Positions 54,603 to 63,126 of a stretch of DNA of 64,000 bases are shown in pieces (position 1 is the stretch's first letter; every line of letters starts with the position of its first letter). The DNA lies in contig CANRNL010000013.1 in NCBI GenBank assembly GCA_947631965.1, forward strand, positions 1-64,000, written 5' to 3'. The DNA is from an uncultured Clostridia bacterium. Lineage in GTDB: Bacteria; Bacillota; Clostridia; Monoglobales; Monoglobaceae. Position numbers and translations under genes: made by a program. The notes under the pieces were generated by a model that was given only the letters and a program-made list of their open reading frames with translations, was not told the origin of the DNA and ran no database searches.

Positions 54603-55532
54603 TTAATTATTGATTTCCGCATAGTTTGTCAGTAAAAACTCATATGCTTTTTCAGCCAAACGACCTATTTCGATTCGCGTCTGCGCTGAATTTACGGTGT
54701 TGTTTGTAAGTACGGCGACGGCAAAAGCCGACTTGTCGGAAAACACAATTCCTACATCGTTTTCCACATTTTCAAGCTCTCCGGTTTTGTTCGCAACCAC
54801 AACGTTTTCGGGTAAAAACAACGGTATTTTCGTTCTGACCGTCTGCCCCTTCATAATTTCAAGCATTTCCCGATACGGGCTGTTGTCACGATTGTTGTAC
54901 AATTTTTTCAGGAAGCACATTACATCGTCCAAAGATGTGTAATTATCCAAGCCCGCCTCTCGCGCGGCATTATCGAGCATTTTTCTTTCCAGCACCGTTT
55001 GTGTATAACCGTTCGCTTTAATATACTCGTTGACAGCATCCATACCAAACCTGTCAATCAATGTATTTGTTGCCTGATTATCGCTGTTTTGTATCATTTT
55101 TTTAACCAACGCTTCAACACTTTGGTTGCCTACCGTTTCTTCAAGATTGATTTTTCCCTCACTTGCGCCGGTATAAATATATTCCATAATAAATACCTTA
55201 ATTACGCTCGCGGAAGGCGTTTTTTCGGATTTGTTACAATAGTAGGCAGCGTCGTCAAAATAATAAATTCCGTAGTACACGTTTTTCGCGTAAAGCAACA
55301 GTTGCTCGTCGGAAAAAGGATTTACAACGGGAGCGCCCGTTCCCGCAGGCTGCGAGGAAGATCTTTCATCAACGCCCAAATCGGTCATAACTTTTTCCGT
55401 CTCGGCATCGTCGCCAATATCGTCAGCTGTGTTTTTCTCCTTCACCGCACTATGAAAGACCGCAACCAACGAGACGGCAATCAGCACGACAAAAATAAGA
55501 ATTATCAGTAAAATAAAGTGTTTTCTATTCAT
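54603..55532 (-). CDS. Membrane-anchored class A beta-lactamase-like serine hydrolase
   Basis: A 309-residue protein with an N-terminal membrane anchor (FILLIILIFVVLIAVSLVAVF, residues 6-26), a disordered linker to about 65, and a beta-lactamase-fold domain. Active-site motifs are present: SxxK Ser108-Lys111 (SASVIK), SDN 149-151 (NSDNQATN) and KTG 248-250 (ANKTGELE). The loop reads LERKMLDNAAREAG, which lacks a clear class A ExxLN deacylating Glu, as in beta-lactamase-2 type serine hydrolases. It may be a slow beta-lactamase, a peptidase, or a wall-binding protein; it is oriented with the domain outside. It is the last gene of a three-gene zinc-ribbon cluster. Confidence 0.87.
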   Translation of the reverse strand: MNRKHFILLIILIFVVLIAVSLVAVFHSAVKEKNTADDIGDDAETEKVMTDLGVDERSSSQPAGTGAPVVNPFSDEQLLLYAKNVYYGIYYFDDAAYYCNKSEKTPSASVIKVFIMEYIYTGASEGKINLEETVGNQSVEALVKKMIQNSDNQATNTLIDRFGMDAVNEYIKANGYTQTVLERKMLDNAAREAGLDNYTSLDDVMCFLKKLYNNRDNSPYREMLEIMKGQTVRTKIPLFLPENVVVANKTGELENVENDVGIVFSDKSAFAVAVLTNNTVNSAQTRIEIGRLAEKAYEFLLTNYAEINN

Positions 55533-55540
55533 AATATCCG

Positions 55541-56572
55541 TTATAACCCCTGTGCCTGTCGGTTAATTTCGCCGAGCAAATCCGAAACCAACGAAGTTGC
55601 GTTTGCCTTTACGGTTTCCGATGAACTTCCCATATCCTTTGTCATTATCGCCACGCAGTAATCCCTGCCCGCGCCCGTAACAACGGCAAACACATTGTAC
55701 GCGGTGCCTATTCCGAGACCTCTGTGCGCATACACCGTACCGATATTCGGCAGGACAACTCCATCTGACTTAAGATTTGCATTCATCTCTTTGTATGCGC
55801 CCATTTGATAAACTTTAGCCAAAAAAGCTACCGCGTCATTTGCGCTGGTATAATTTTCATACCCCTGTTTGCTCGCTTCCGTATCTCCGAATTTTCGGTT
55901 AAATGAAGTTGACATATAAGAAAGCTGTCTAATCTCGGCGTTTACGCTGCTCAAACCACCTAAAGAATTTATAACCGCATTGGCGGAATTGTTGTCCATC
56001 GCGGTCATCATCTTGTCCGCCGTTTCACGCAGAGTAATGTTCGTGCTGTCTTTTCCGTATGCCAACACATATAACGGAAGATAAAATCCTGAAGCTATAA
56101 ATTCGTTTCCCGAATTATATGTTGTATAAAAAACTCCGGTCTCGCAGTCGCATATTGCTACCGAGACATTGGCAGGAGCTGTTTTTTGGGAAATAACCAT
56201 TCCTATTTTGTCCATATCAAAGACATTGCGGTTTATTTCGCTATTTCTGTTTTCCATAGGCGTTTCCGCCGTTTCGCGAGGCGCTGCCGTCTGCTGTACT
56301 GCGGTTGAATCTTTCGGTTTGTCCGCAGGTACGGATTTAATATACTCAAGGACAAAGAAACCGCACACGGCTATTACCGCCGCAACAACAACCGCTATTG
56401 CAACAATCATCATTATCTTATTGGGATTGTTTTTTCTTCCAACGTGGGCGTATCTATTTGTATTTTCGGTTTTTGGAGCCACAGGTTTGGAATTTATGTT
56501 AACTTTTTGACCGCAATTACCGCAGTATTCGGCTCCGTCCTCTATCTTTTTCCCGCAGTTGTTACAAAACAT
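55541..56572 (-). CDS. Zinc-ribbon membrane protein with degenerate beta-lactamase-fold ectodomain
   Basis: A 343-residue protein with three parts. A cytoplasmic zinc ribbon has Cys3, Cys6, Cys17 and Cys20 (CNNCG, CGNCG). A basic linker leads to a single helix at 53-78. The outer domain aligns with the adjacent serine hydrolase but has lost catalysis: SxxK is ASGFY (Ser kept, Lys changed to Tyr), SDN is MDN in MDNNSAN, and KTG is HRG in YAHRGLGIG. It is therefore probably a receptor or structural pseudoenzyme. The stop is eight bases from the hydrolase start, so the two are probably co-translated. Confidence 0.85.
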   Translation of the reverse strand: MFCNNCGKKIEDGAEYCGNCGQKVNINSKPVAPKTENTNRYAHVGRKNNPNKIMMIVAIAVVVAAVIAVCGFFVLEYIKSVPADKPKDSTAVQQTAAPRETAETPMENRNSEINRNVFDMDKIGMVISQKTAPANVSVAICDCETGVFYTTYNSGNEFIASGFYLPLYVLAYGKDSTNITLRETADKMMTAMDNNSANAVINSLGGLSSVNAEIRQLSYMSTSFNRKFGDTEASKQGYENYTSANDAVAFLAKVYQMGAYKEMNANLKSDGVVLPNIGTVYAHRGLGIGTAYNVFAVVTGAGRDYCVAIMTKDMGSSSETVKANATSLVSDLLGEINRQAQGL

Positions 56573-56625
56573 AAATAACTGTCTCCTTTCATATATAGCG
56601 CATTATACAGAGAAAATTCAAATTT

Positions 56626-57567
56626 TCAATCTCGGCTTTGCCATTTCTCTATTCCGCGGTCACCCAATTCCTGAATATCCGAAATAATCGCGCCGATTTC
56701 TCTGATTGCGCTTTCGGTCTCTTGGGTTGATAAAACTTCCGCAAAGCCCAAACCCGAAGTGCCGTTCTTTTGAATATTAATTGCCGGCAAGGGGTTCCTA
56801 GCTTTTATGGAGATAACCAAATTCGGCTTAAAGCTGAACAAAAGAAGGTCTGCCAATATAATTATCAACGAAATGATATAAAAAACCACGAAAAAGGCAG
56901 AAGATAGCATAAGAGCCCCAAAAGCACCGACAGATATGCCGAGTGGAATCAGCTTCAGCAAAAAATGTTTATGTACGCAAAAAAACGGAATCAGCCCTGC
57001 AAAGCCGAGCAAAACGCCAAGGATTAACCCAAAAGCATTTAACGACATAGCGGTAATGGCAAGGCGAATAATAGAAGCGGACAAACCCGCCACAATAAAC
57101 CCAAACAAAAAGTCCAAAAAGTGAAATTTGAAATTACGGGCGGATTGTATTCCTTTGATTTCATCAATTGCAAATTCGTTCTGCTGTGTTATTCTGCCCG
57201 AAATCGAGCGACCTGTCGAACGAAATATCAAGCGTTTGTTCGTGACCTGCAATCGTCCTTCGGCGCGTTTAAAAAGCCAGCGTGTTCTAAGTGTCGCCAA
57301 GTTATATTGTTTTACCGGTATTTCTCCTTCGCTCGCCTTAACACAGTCGGGAACAATATTCATACCACGCTCGTAAAGACCCATTCCGTCGTTTTCGGGC
57401 TCTCCTATTCCCATTTGGTTTTTCAGCGCCACAAAAAACGATTTTACCGTCATTGGTTCTCCCGTTTCATCATATCCTCCGTTGCTTGCCGAAATTTGCG
57501 CCGCGCAATTCCGGCAAACCTCTCCCTCTTCAATTGGAGCTCCGCAATTCGTGCAAAATTTTCCCAT
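56626..57567 (-). CDS. Zinc-ribbon membrane protein with PH-like domain
   Basis: A 313-residue protein. An N-terminal zinc ribbon has Cys5, Cys8, Cys18 and Cys21 (CTNCGAPIEEGEVCRNC). Residues about 75-145 resemble a bacterial PH/GRAM-like domain (RWLFKRAEGRLQVTNKRLIFRSTG). Four hydrophobic segments between 150 and 250 form the membrane part (FLFGFIVAGLSASIIRLAI and others). The C-terminal tail is cytosolic. The function is not known; it is first of the three intact genes of this cluster and shares the zinc-ribbon N terminus with the next one. Confidence 0.8.
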   Translation of the reverse strand: MGKFCTNCGAPIEEGEVCRNCAAQISASNGGYDETGEPMTVKSFFVALKNQMGIGEPENDGMGLYERGMNIVPDCVKASEGEIPVKQYNLATLRTRWLFKRAEGRLQVTNKRLIFRSTGRSISGRITQQNEFAIDEIKGIQSARNFKFHFLDFLFGFIVAGLSASIIRLAITAMSLNAFGLILGVLLGFAGLIPFFCVHKHFLLKLIPLGISVGAFGALMLSSAFFVVFYIISLIIILADLLLFSFKPNLVISIKARNPLPAINIQKNGTSGLGFAEVLSTQETESAIREIGAIISDIQELGDRGIEKWQSRD

Positions 57568-57654
57568 TTCAATTTATCCTCCTTGTATTTAAAAATATAA
57601 TTATAGTTATCTATTGATTGAATGTTCCTATGCCTGTAATCGCGGGTATACGGT

Positions 57655-58030
57655 TACAAAAGCAAAACGCTTAAAACGGGTACGGTTAAAAATCCGATTG
57701 CGCAATCCTACGATTTTCGTATCGCCGTTTCGGTATTTTGCACCGGCTTGTTAATCTCACTCGTTTTAATGGGAATATCGGATACACAAAACGCAGAATC
57801 TCTGTCGTTGTTAATCGTTTCTATATGATTCTCCGTTACGTCGGATGTGATTTTAAGTTTGAGCGCCCGTTAAAAGGCAACGAGACTCTGGCTGAAAAAT
57901 TTTTTAAAATATAATTTCTTTTTGGCGAGCGGAAGCAATGTTTGATTATCCTTCAATCTGCTCCCGCATTTAGTGTAAAAAAACCGAACCGTCCTTATTT
58001 GGCGCTCCGTATTCGTGGCACAGCACAACG
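57655..58030 (-). pseudogene. Decayed zinc-ribbon transmembrane gene
   Basis: Reading the minus strand across frames gives the outline of a zinc-ribbon protein. One frame reads VVLCHEYGAPNKDGSVF near 57975-58030, matching the family pattern C-x-x-C-G-A-P-N-x-D-G with the second Cys changed to Tyr; a frameshift then gives FYTKCGSRLKDNQ. Further on, DRDSAFCVSDIPIKTSEINK looks like a hydrophilic linker, interrupted by a stop before GFLTVPVLSVLLL, a membrane helix. Frameshifts, stops and a lost Cys ligand point to decay. It lies between the promoter and the intact cluster. This is by-eye reading and remains tentative. Confidence 0.55.
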
Positions 58031-58083
58031 GTTCTTCACTTTTAAACACATTTATGAACCAAAAAACGTATTTAATGAATATG

Positions 58084-58113
58084 ATTATATCATATTATAT
58101 TTTTTCTTGTCAA
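58084..58113 (-). promoter_or_regulatory. Consensus promoter facing the zinc-ribbon cluster
   Basis: On the minus strand, TTGACA (58113-58108) and TATAAT (58089-58084) are both perfect, with an 18-base spacer. It would transcribe the decayed gene and, lacking an evident terminator, the three cluster genes. Confidence 0.7.
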
Positions 58114-58179
58114 CAATATATAACAATATGTCAAAAAACAAAAGGTCGTATGCCGTGAATCTGGGCTTCCGCGCTTAGG

Positions 58180-58518
58180 TTACACAAAAACAGCCTGCAC
58201 GAGGAACATATAAACCAGCGTACCTCCGGCAACGCTTATAATCGTTTTTCTTTTCCAAATATGAAGTACGGCCACAATAATAACCGAAATAAAAGACGGA
58301 AGCCAATCCGCAAGCGCGCCGAAGCTCACGTTTCTAAGGCAATAAACTATAAGCATACCTATAATGGCATACGGCAGCTTATCTCCCAAAAACATAGTAT
58401 ATCTCGGCACTTTGCGTCTGCCGTTAAACACCAAAAACGGAAACGCCCTCAGCATTACGGTAACCACGGCAATAACCGCAATCAACACAGCGGAATGTAA
58501 GTTATTCATCCGAAACAC
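58180..58518 (-). CDS. azlD: AzlD-type branched-chain amino acid exporter subunit
   Basis: A 112-residue membrane protein with about four helices and the AzlD hallmark TVMLRAFPFLVFNGRRKVP near 20-40. With AzlC it forms an exporter of branched-chain amino acids or analogues. The start lies within the last codons of azlC (17-base overlap). Confidence 0.93.
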   Translation of the reverse strand: MFRMNNLHSAVLIAVIAVVTVMLRAFPFLVFNGRRKVPRYTMFLGDKLPYAIIGMLIVYCLRNVSFGALADWLPSFISVIIVAVLHIWKRKTIISVAGGTLVYMFLVQAVFV

Positions 58519-59200
58519 CTCTCTTTCTGTAAGAGATTGTAAGAATCAAGGCGATAAGCAGCATGGTCGGAATTAAAAAATTGCTCTCCCCGAATATAAT
58601 CAAACACACAACCGCCGCACCTATGCCCGTCAGCGCGCACCGCTGCTCTTTTGACGTCAGCCATTGTTCTACAAACACTGTGACAAACAGTGCGGTCATA
58701 GAAAAATCAATGCCCTTTGAATTGAAATTAAAAACCGCGCCGATAAGCGCACCGAGCAAGGTCCCGATAATCCAATACATCTGGTCGAACAATGTGACGA
58801 GAAAGCAGTAAAGCTCCGCGTCCTTCTTTTGCGGCGGATAATCTTTGTCGTCGCAAAGCAGAGAATAAGTTTCGTCGGTAAGACCGAAAATAAGGTACGG
58901 TTTGGTCTTGCCCATATTCCTGTATTTTCCAATCATCGAAATGCCGTAAAAAAGATGCCGAGCATTTACCATAAGCGCCATTATTGCCGCGTTTATCGGG
59001 GAAACCGCAGCCGCGAGCAAGTCGGCGGTGACATATTGCATAGACCCCGCAAATATAAAAACGCTGCAAACGAGCGACCACACCGTACCGTAGCCGCGGT
59101 CATCCATCAAAATACCGAAGCCCATACCGAGAATAACATACGCCGCCATAACCGGCAAACTCTTTATAAACGCTTTTTTAACCGTGGTTTTTATTCCCAT
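58502..59200 (-). CDS. azlC: AzlC-type branched-chain amino acid exporter subunit
   Basis: A 232-residue membrane protein. The N-terminal half has SLPVMAAYVILGMGFGIL and SMQYVTADLLAAA, and MVNARHLFYGISM is the conserved family core; FGLTDETYSLL follows. The start at 59200 has AAAGGCGGAAAA upstream; a longer in-frame ATG at 59215 overlaps that site. It overlaps azlD by 17 bases. Confidence 0.93.
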   Translation of the reverse strand: MGIKTTVKKAFIKSLPVMAAYVILGMGFGILMDDRGYGTVWSLVCSVFIFAGSMQYVTADLLAAAVSPINAAIMALMVNARHLFYGISMIGKYRNMGKTKPYLIFGLTDETYSLLCDDKDYPPQKKDAELYCFLVTLFDQMYWIIGTLLGALIGAVFNFNSKGIDFSMTALFVTVFVEQWLTSKEQRCALTGIGAAVVCLIIFGESNFLIPTMLLIALILTISYRKRGVSDE

Positions 59201-59589
59201 TTTTCCGCCTTTCAATAATGCAATACCTCTGCTCTATGTATTCCTGCAAATACTTTGCGCTCATTTACCAACCGAAATATATCGTTTCTTTAAAACTTAC
59301 TTTGACATTAAAACTACCATTCCATTCGCTTTTTTCCACATCCATAGAATAATGCCCGTCATCATATGCTGTCAAAAAAACAATCTGCAAACATCCAAGG
59401 GAAAGGTCATCCCTCCGTTTGGATTGCGCTCTGCGCTTTTTAACTGTTTTGACGTGATGAGACTGCGGTGATTTTTGTTCTTTCCCTCCGACAGCCTTTG
59501 CCGTACACCAAAAACAAATTTATACTTTTTTCGCGTGCTTCCATATAATCATCCTCCGATTCTTTATTTCATAACCTTGATTATACCGA
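59201..59589. other. Intergenic region between azlC and hsdR
   Basis: No intact gene recognised. On the minus strand an ATG at 59544, preceded by CGGAGGATGATT, opens a 33-codon frame (MEAREKSINLFLVYGKGC...) ending at 59443; it may be a small gene or the remnant of a longer one. Base composition changes towards the hsdR side. Confidence 0.4.
59443..59544 (-). CDS. Possible 33-residue ORF, low support
   Basis: The start has a good ribosome binding site (CGGAGGA with proper spacing). The encoded peptide is basic (KGCRRERTK) and matches nothing I recognise. It could be a truncated remnant; without conservation data it should be treated as doubtful. Confidence 0.2.
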
Positions 59590-62499
59590 TTAATAGTACT
59601 GTTCAATATAGTTATATGCTTTATCAAAGACTTCCTTATCCTTGATTTTATATTTTACCCATACGACACTGCGAAGAGCCTTCTTGACCTCCTGACGGCC
59701 ACCGGTCGTGCTCTGCCATCCATCAAAGCGGACAATCTTAACAATGTCATCAATATCGGTAACAATACGCTCCACGATTACCGGGGTATTGGTATTCTTC
59801 ACGCCGTTGAAAAGTTCCGTCAATGCCGCTTTGCCCTTATCGATTTCTTCCTCCGGCACAACTTCCTTCTCGGCTTGCGCTGCTTCTCTTGCGAGCTCAA
59901 GCAGCATCTTCAGAAACTCGATACTGTTAATCAGCCCCTGCTCATGCTGTTCGCGGAGCTTCTCCAACTTGTCACCCAGACGCATAAACTTCGGATCGTC
60001 GGAGTGCTTACGAATACGGGCTACAAGGTCAATCTCGACTTTCTTCGCTGCATTCTTTGCACCTTTGTGCTTCTCAATGAAGGCATCTATGAGTTCTGCG
60101 TTAAGGGAAAGAATATCCTCATCCTCATGAACCTCACCGATGTCTATGTTGGAGTTTACTATTTCCATCGTCTTAGGTCCGAGTGCAGCCCAGATAAGAC
60201 CACCGCCGCCATTAGCAGGCTTTACGGATTCATATACCTTAGTCAGCCATACATAATCAGTTTGGATAGGTGAAAGCATAGGATCGGGAGAGACTGCGTT
60301 CCATGCACGGTTAAGCACTTGGTAGTCTGCCGCAAACTTATCCTTCTCAGCATTTTTAGGCAAGCACTCCTGTGCTGCCATTAAGCCTTCCCAGCCGTCT
60401 ATAGTACGGTCAACACCCATGAAATAGCTCAAACACTTTCTAAGGAGCGCCGGAATCTGTTTCTTAACTTCCTCGATATTTGTAATGACCTTCTTCATGC
60501 TGCCTTCGTCAAAGTCCAGAGCCTTTGCCACGTTATCAAAGATTCCGATGTAGTCGACAATCAAGCCGTGCGTCTTACCCTCATTGAAGGTACGGTTTGT
60601 ACGACAGATTGCCTGCAACAAGGTGTGATCCTTCATAGGTTTATCCAAGTACATAACCTGAAGAATAGGAGCGTCGAAACCGGTCAGCAGCTTAGCTGTA
60701 ACGATGACAATCTCAAGCGGATCGTTAGGGTCTCTGAAGCGGTCGAGTATCTTTGCTTCCTCATCCTTCGAACGACGGTACTTTTTGTACTCATCAGCCT
60801 TGTCGTAGTTGGTATCCATAACGATTGTCGAGCATTCTTCTCCGAGAAGCTTGTCAAGCTCGGCTTTATACTTCAAGCAGCAGGGGCGGTCGTAGACAAC
60901 CACCTGCGCCTTGTATCCGTTCGGACGAATCTTTTCAGTGAAGTGTTTTGCAATGTGTGCGCAGACCTTATGAATACGCCTCTCGTTATACATGATAGCC
61001 TGCATATTTACGCGTTTCGAAAGCTCAGCCTTATCGGAATCTGGAAGGTCACGCGTCAAAATATCAAACTCGCGGTCCATCGTATCTCTGTCCACACGAA
61101 GATCAACCGGCACCGGCTCAAAGTTAAGCGGCAATGTCGCATGGTCGCGGATAGAATCTGAGAAGGAATACTTGCTCATGTATCCGCTGCGGTCCTCAGT
61201 GGCCCCGAAAGTAACAAATGTATTCTTATCCAGACGGTTGATAGGTGTACCTGTCATACCAAAGAAGAATGCGTTCGGAAGGGCAGTTCTCATTTTGATA
61301 CCGAGGTCACCTTCCTGCGTTCTATGGCACTCATCGACCATTACAATGATGTTGTCTCGCGGGCTAAGCTCACCGGTGACTTCCTGAAAACGGAAGATAG
61401 TCGTGATGATAATCTTACGAATATCCTGTCTCAGAATTGTCATAAGCTGTTCACGGGTAGATGCTGATTCGAGGTTCCCGACATCAGAGGAGTGGAACTG
61501 CGCTGTAATCTGCGATTCTAGATCCAAACGGTCATCAACAATAATGACCGTAGGATTCCCAAGGTCAGGAAGCATACGGAGCTTCACCGCAGCAAACTCA
61601 ATAAGGTAGGATTTACCGGAACCCTGAAAGTGCCAGATAAGACCTTTCTTTGGATATCCTGCACGCACACGCTCTACAATCATGTTTGCGCCTTCGTACT
61701 GCTGATAGCGGGCGATGACCTTGTACTTACAATAATTGTTGTCGGTCGCATAAAGTGTAAAGAACTGGAACAGATCCATAATCTTATACTTCGTAATCAT
61801 ATCCTGCACGCTGGTCTGTACTGCTGCCAGGGAACCATCCGACTTATCGTCCGTTGTATGCCAAGGGCCGTACTTTGAAGCCGGCATGCAGACGGAACCG
61901 TAACGATAATATTTACCCTCGGTAGCAAAGTTAAATACATTCGTTACAAACATCTGCGGAATGCTCTGCTCATACTTGTTAATATCCTGTGCTCCGTCCA
62001 GCCAGGTGATAGCAGAACGGACCGGAGTTTTCAGTTCACCGATGACAAATGGGAATCCGTTCACAAGGAGGACAATGTCCAGACGCTTGCCTCCTTCCTT
62101 CTTCGGATACACCCACTGATTCGTTACAACATACCGATTCTGATCCGGTTTGCCATTAATCTCGGTTCCGAAGAAGTCAATAGATACCTGCTTGCCGTCT
62201 TCTCCAAACGGATATGAATTCTTTTCGAATACCATCTGCTTGAATGCTTCGTTTTGGGTGACAAGGTTCTGCTCGTTTGTCGAGAGGAAAAGAGTGCGCA
62301 GCTTATATATTATCTCATCAGCACGTGATTCATCCTTTGCAATTTCGGGATTGAGTCTTATAAGCGCATCACGCACCATAGATTCCACCATGACATCACT
62401 TTCTTCTCTGTCAAGGTCATCTGCTGAGATGTACTCCCAACCATTTTTCTTGAGCGTTGATATAATCATCTGTTCAGTTGTGTTGTCTTCATTAAACAT
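59590..62499 (-). CDS. hsdR: Type I restriction enzyme, HsdR subunit
   Basis: A 969-residue restriction and translocase subunit. The N-terminal nuclease is of the PD-(D/E)xK kind, with LDIVLLVNGFPFVIGELKTP supplying the D and E-x-K residues near 140-165. Two RecA-like helicase domains follow: Walker A FQGSGKSY, DECH in MVDECHRTQ, and TGFDAPILQVMYLDKPM. The C-terminal helical domain should contact HsdM. The ATG at 62499 has AGGAGG upstream and overlaps the end of hsdS by eight bases. hsdM is not in the window. Confidence 0.94.
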   Translation of the reverse strand: MFNEDNTTEQMIISTLKKNGWEYISADDLDREESDVMVESMVRDALIRLNPEIAKDESRADEIIYKLRTLFLSTNEQNLVTQNEAFKQMVFEKNSYPFGEDGKQVSIDFFGTEINGKPDQNRYVVTNQWVYPKKEGGKRLDIVLLVNGFPFVIGELKTPVRSAITWLDGAQDINKYEQSIPQMFVTNVFNFATEGKYYRYGSVCMPASKYGPWHTTDDKSDGSLAAVQTSVQDMITKYKIMDLFQFFTLYATDNNYCKYKVIARYQQYEGANMIVERVRAGYPKKGLIWHFQGSGKSYLIEFAAVKLRMLPDLGNPTVIIVDDRLDLESQITAQFHSSDVGNLESASTREQLMTILRQDIRKIIITTIFRFQEVTGELSPRDNIIVMVDECHRTQEGDLGIKMRTALPNAFFFGMTGTPINRLDKNTFVTFGATEDRSGYMSKYSFSDSIRDHATLPLNFEPVPVDLRVDRDTMDREFDILTRDLPDSDKAELSKRVNMQAIMYNERRIHKVCAHIAKHFTEKIRPNGYKAQVVVYDRPCCLKYKAELDKLLGEECSTIVMDTNYDKADEYKKYRRSKDEEAKILDRFRDPNDPLEIVIVTAKLLTGFDAPILQVMYLDKPMKDHTLLQAICRTNRTFNEGKTHGLIVDYIGIFDNVAKALDFDEGSMKKVITNIEEVKKQIPALLRKCLSYFMGVDRTIDGWEGLMAAQECLPKNAEKDKFAADYQVLNRAWNAVSPDPMLSPIQTDYVWLTKVYESVKPANGGGGLIWAALGPKTMEIVNSNIDIGEVHEDEDILSLNAELIDAFIEKHKGAKNAAKKVEIDLVARIRKHSDDPKFMRLGDKLEKLREQHEQGLINSIEFLKMLLELAREAAQAEKEVVPEEEIDKGKAALTELFNGVKNTNTPVIVERIVTDIDDIVKIVRFDGWQSTTGGRQEVKKALRSVVWVKYKIKDKEVFDKAYNYIEQYY

Positions 62500-63100
62500 A
62501 TAAGTAACCTCCTGTCTTGATTCGTTTTTTCATACTTGTCTTGAAGTAGCAATTTTGATTTGAACATATCCGAGCAGCAAATTTTGATTTATCGCTCTGA
62601 CGAACAAAGTCAGCAAATTGTTCTTGGAGACTTAGTGGAGGGAGCAATATTTTGCGATTGCTTAGATCTTCTTTGTTAAAACCCGCTTGGGCTCCCCTAC
62701 CGGAAGCAATAGCTATGATATAGTCCTGAAAATAAGGCAATAAAAAATATTTTTGCAGATAAATACTGTTAAGTACTCTGTTATCAGGAATAGATTTCAT
62801 TATAGCTACGTTATAGGCACCTGCATGACCTGTAAGTATTTTCCCTACGGAAGCGCCATATCTGCCAATCAAAACATCATCTTTAGTGCAGGTTTTGATA
62901 GAACTGCTAAAACGTACATATTCTGCCTTAAATTTTCCTTCCTGTGTAAAATCCCGAATTTGAAGCATTCTTATGTATCCTTCGGCAGGTTCTTGGATCC
63001 AATCCTTTTTTGGAGGTTGCGAACCACCCTGAAAATCACATACATCAGTGAGTACAGCTTTTTCCCATCCTTTTGGATTTTTCTCTATATCCCCAAACAT
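62492..63100 (-). pseudogene. hsdS: Half-length HsdS specificity fragment, possibly silent
   Basis: The open reading starts MFGDIEKNPKGWEKAVL, which corresponds to the central conserved helix that normally joins the two target-recognition domains of HsdS, so this is one half only (202 residues). The second-TRD body follows (LIGRYGASVGKIL, GAQAGFNKEDLSNRKILLPP) and it ends LQEQFADFVRQSDKSKFAA, after which the tail (RICSNQNCYFKTSMKK) does not look like the usual helix. Reading upstream in frame gives FNSQFIE up to within 20 bases of the recombinase stop, with no ribosome binding site. It is probably a donor cassette or a truncated gene. Confidence 0.75.
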
Positions 63101-63126
63101 CTCGATAAATTGAGAGTTGAAAAAAA

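Larger units (their letters stand above)
57568..58179. other. Gene-poor stretch upstream of the zinc-ribbon cluster
   Basis: No intact gene was found. The minus strand holds a decayed zinc-ribbon membrane gene (57655-58030) and an intact consensus promoter pointing into it and the cluster (58084-58113). The remainder up to the azlD stop is AT-rich with no recognised feature. Confidence 0.6.

Noticed and set aside
54603-55532. Assignment as a proven antibiotic-resistance class A beta-lactamase
   Set aside because: The deacylating Glu motif is unclear, the protein is membrane anchored, and no bla-type operator is adjacent. Kept as beta-lactamase-like serine hydrolase.
57640-57830. Plus-strand open stretch with a hydrophobic run (VFCTGLLISLVLMGIS)
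   Set aside because: No start codon or ribosome binding site, and the opposite strand gives a better zinc-ribbon-type reading. Considered a shadow of the decayed gene.
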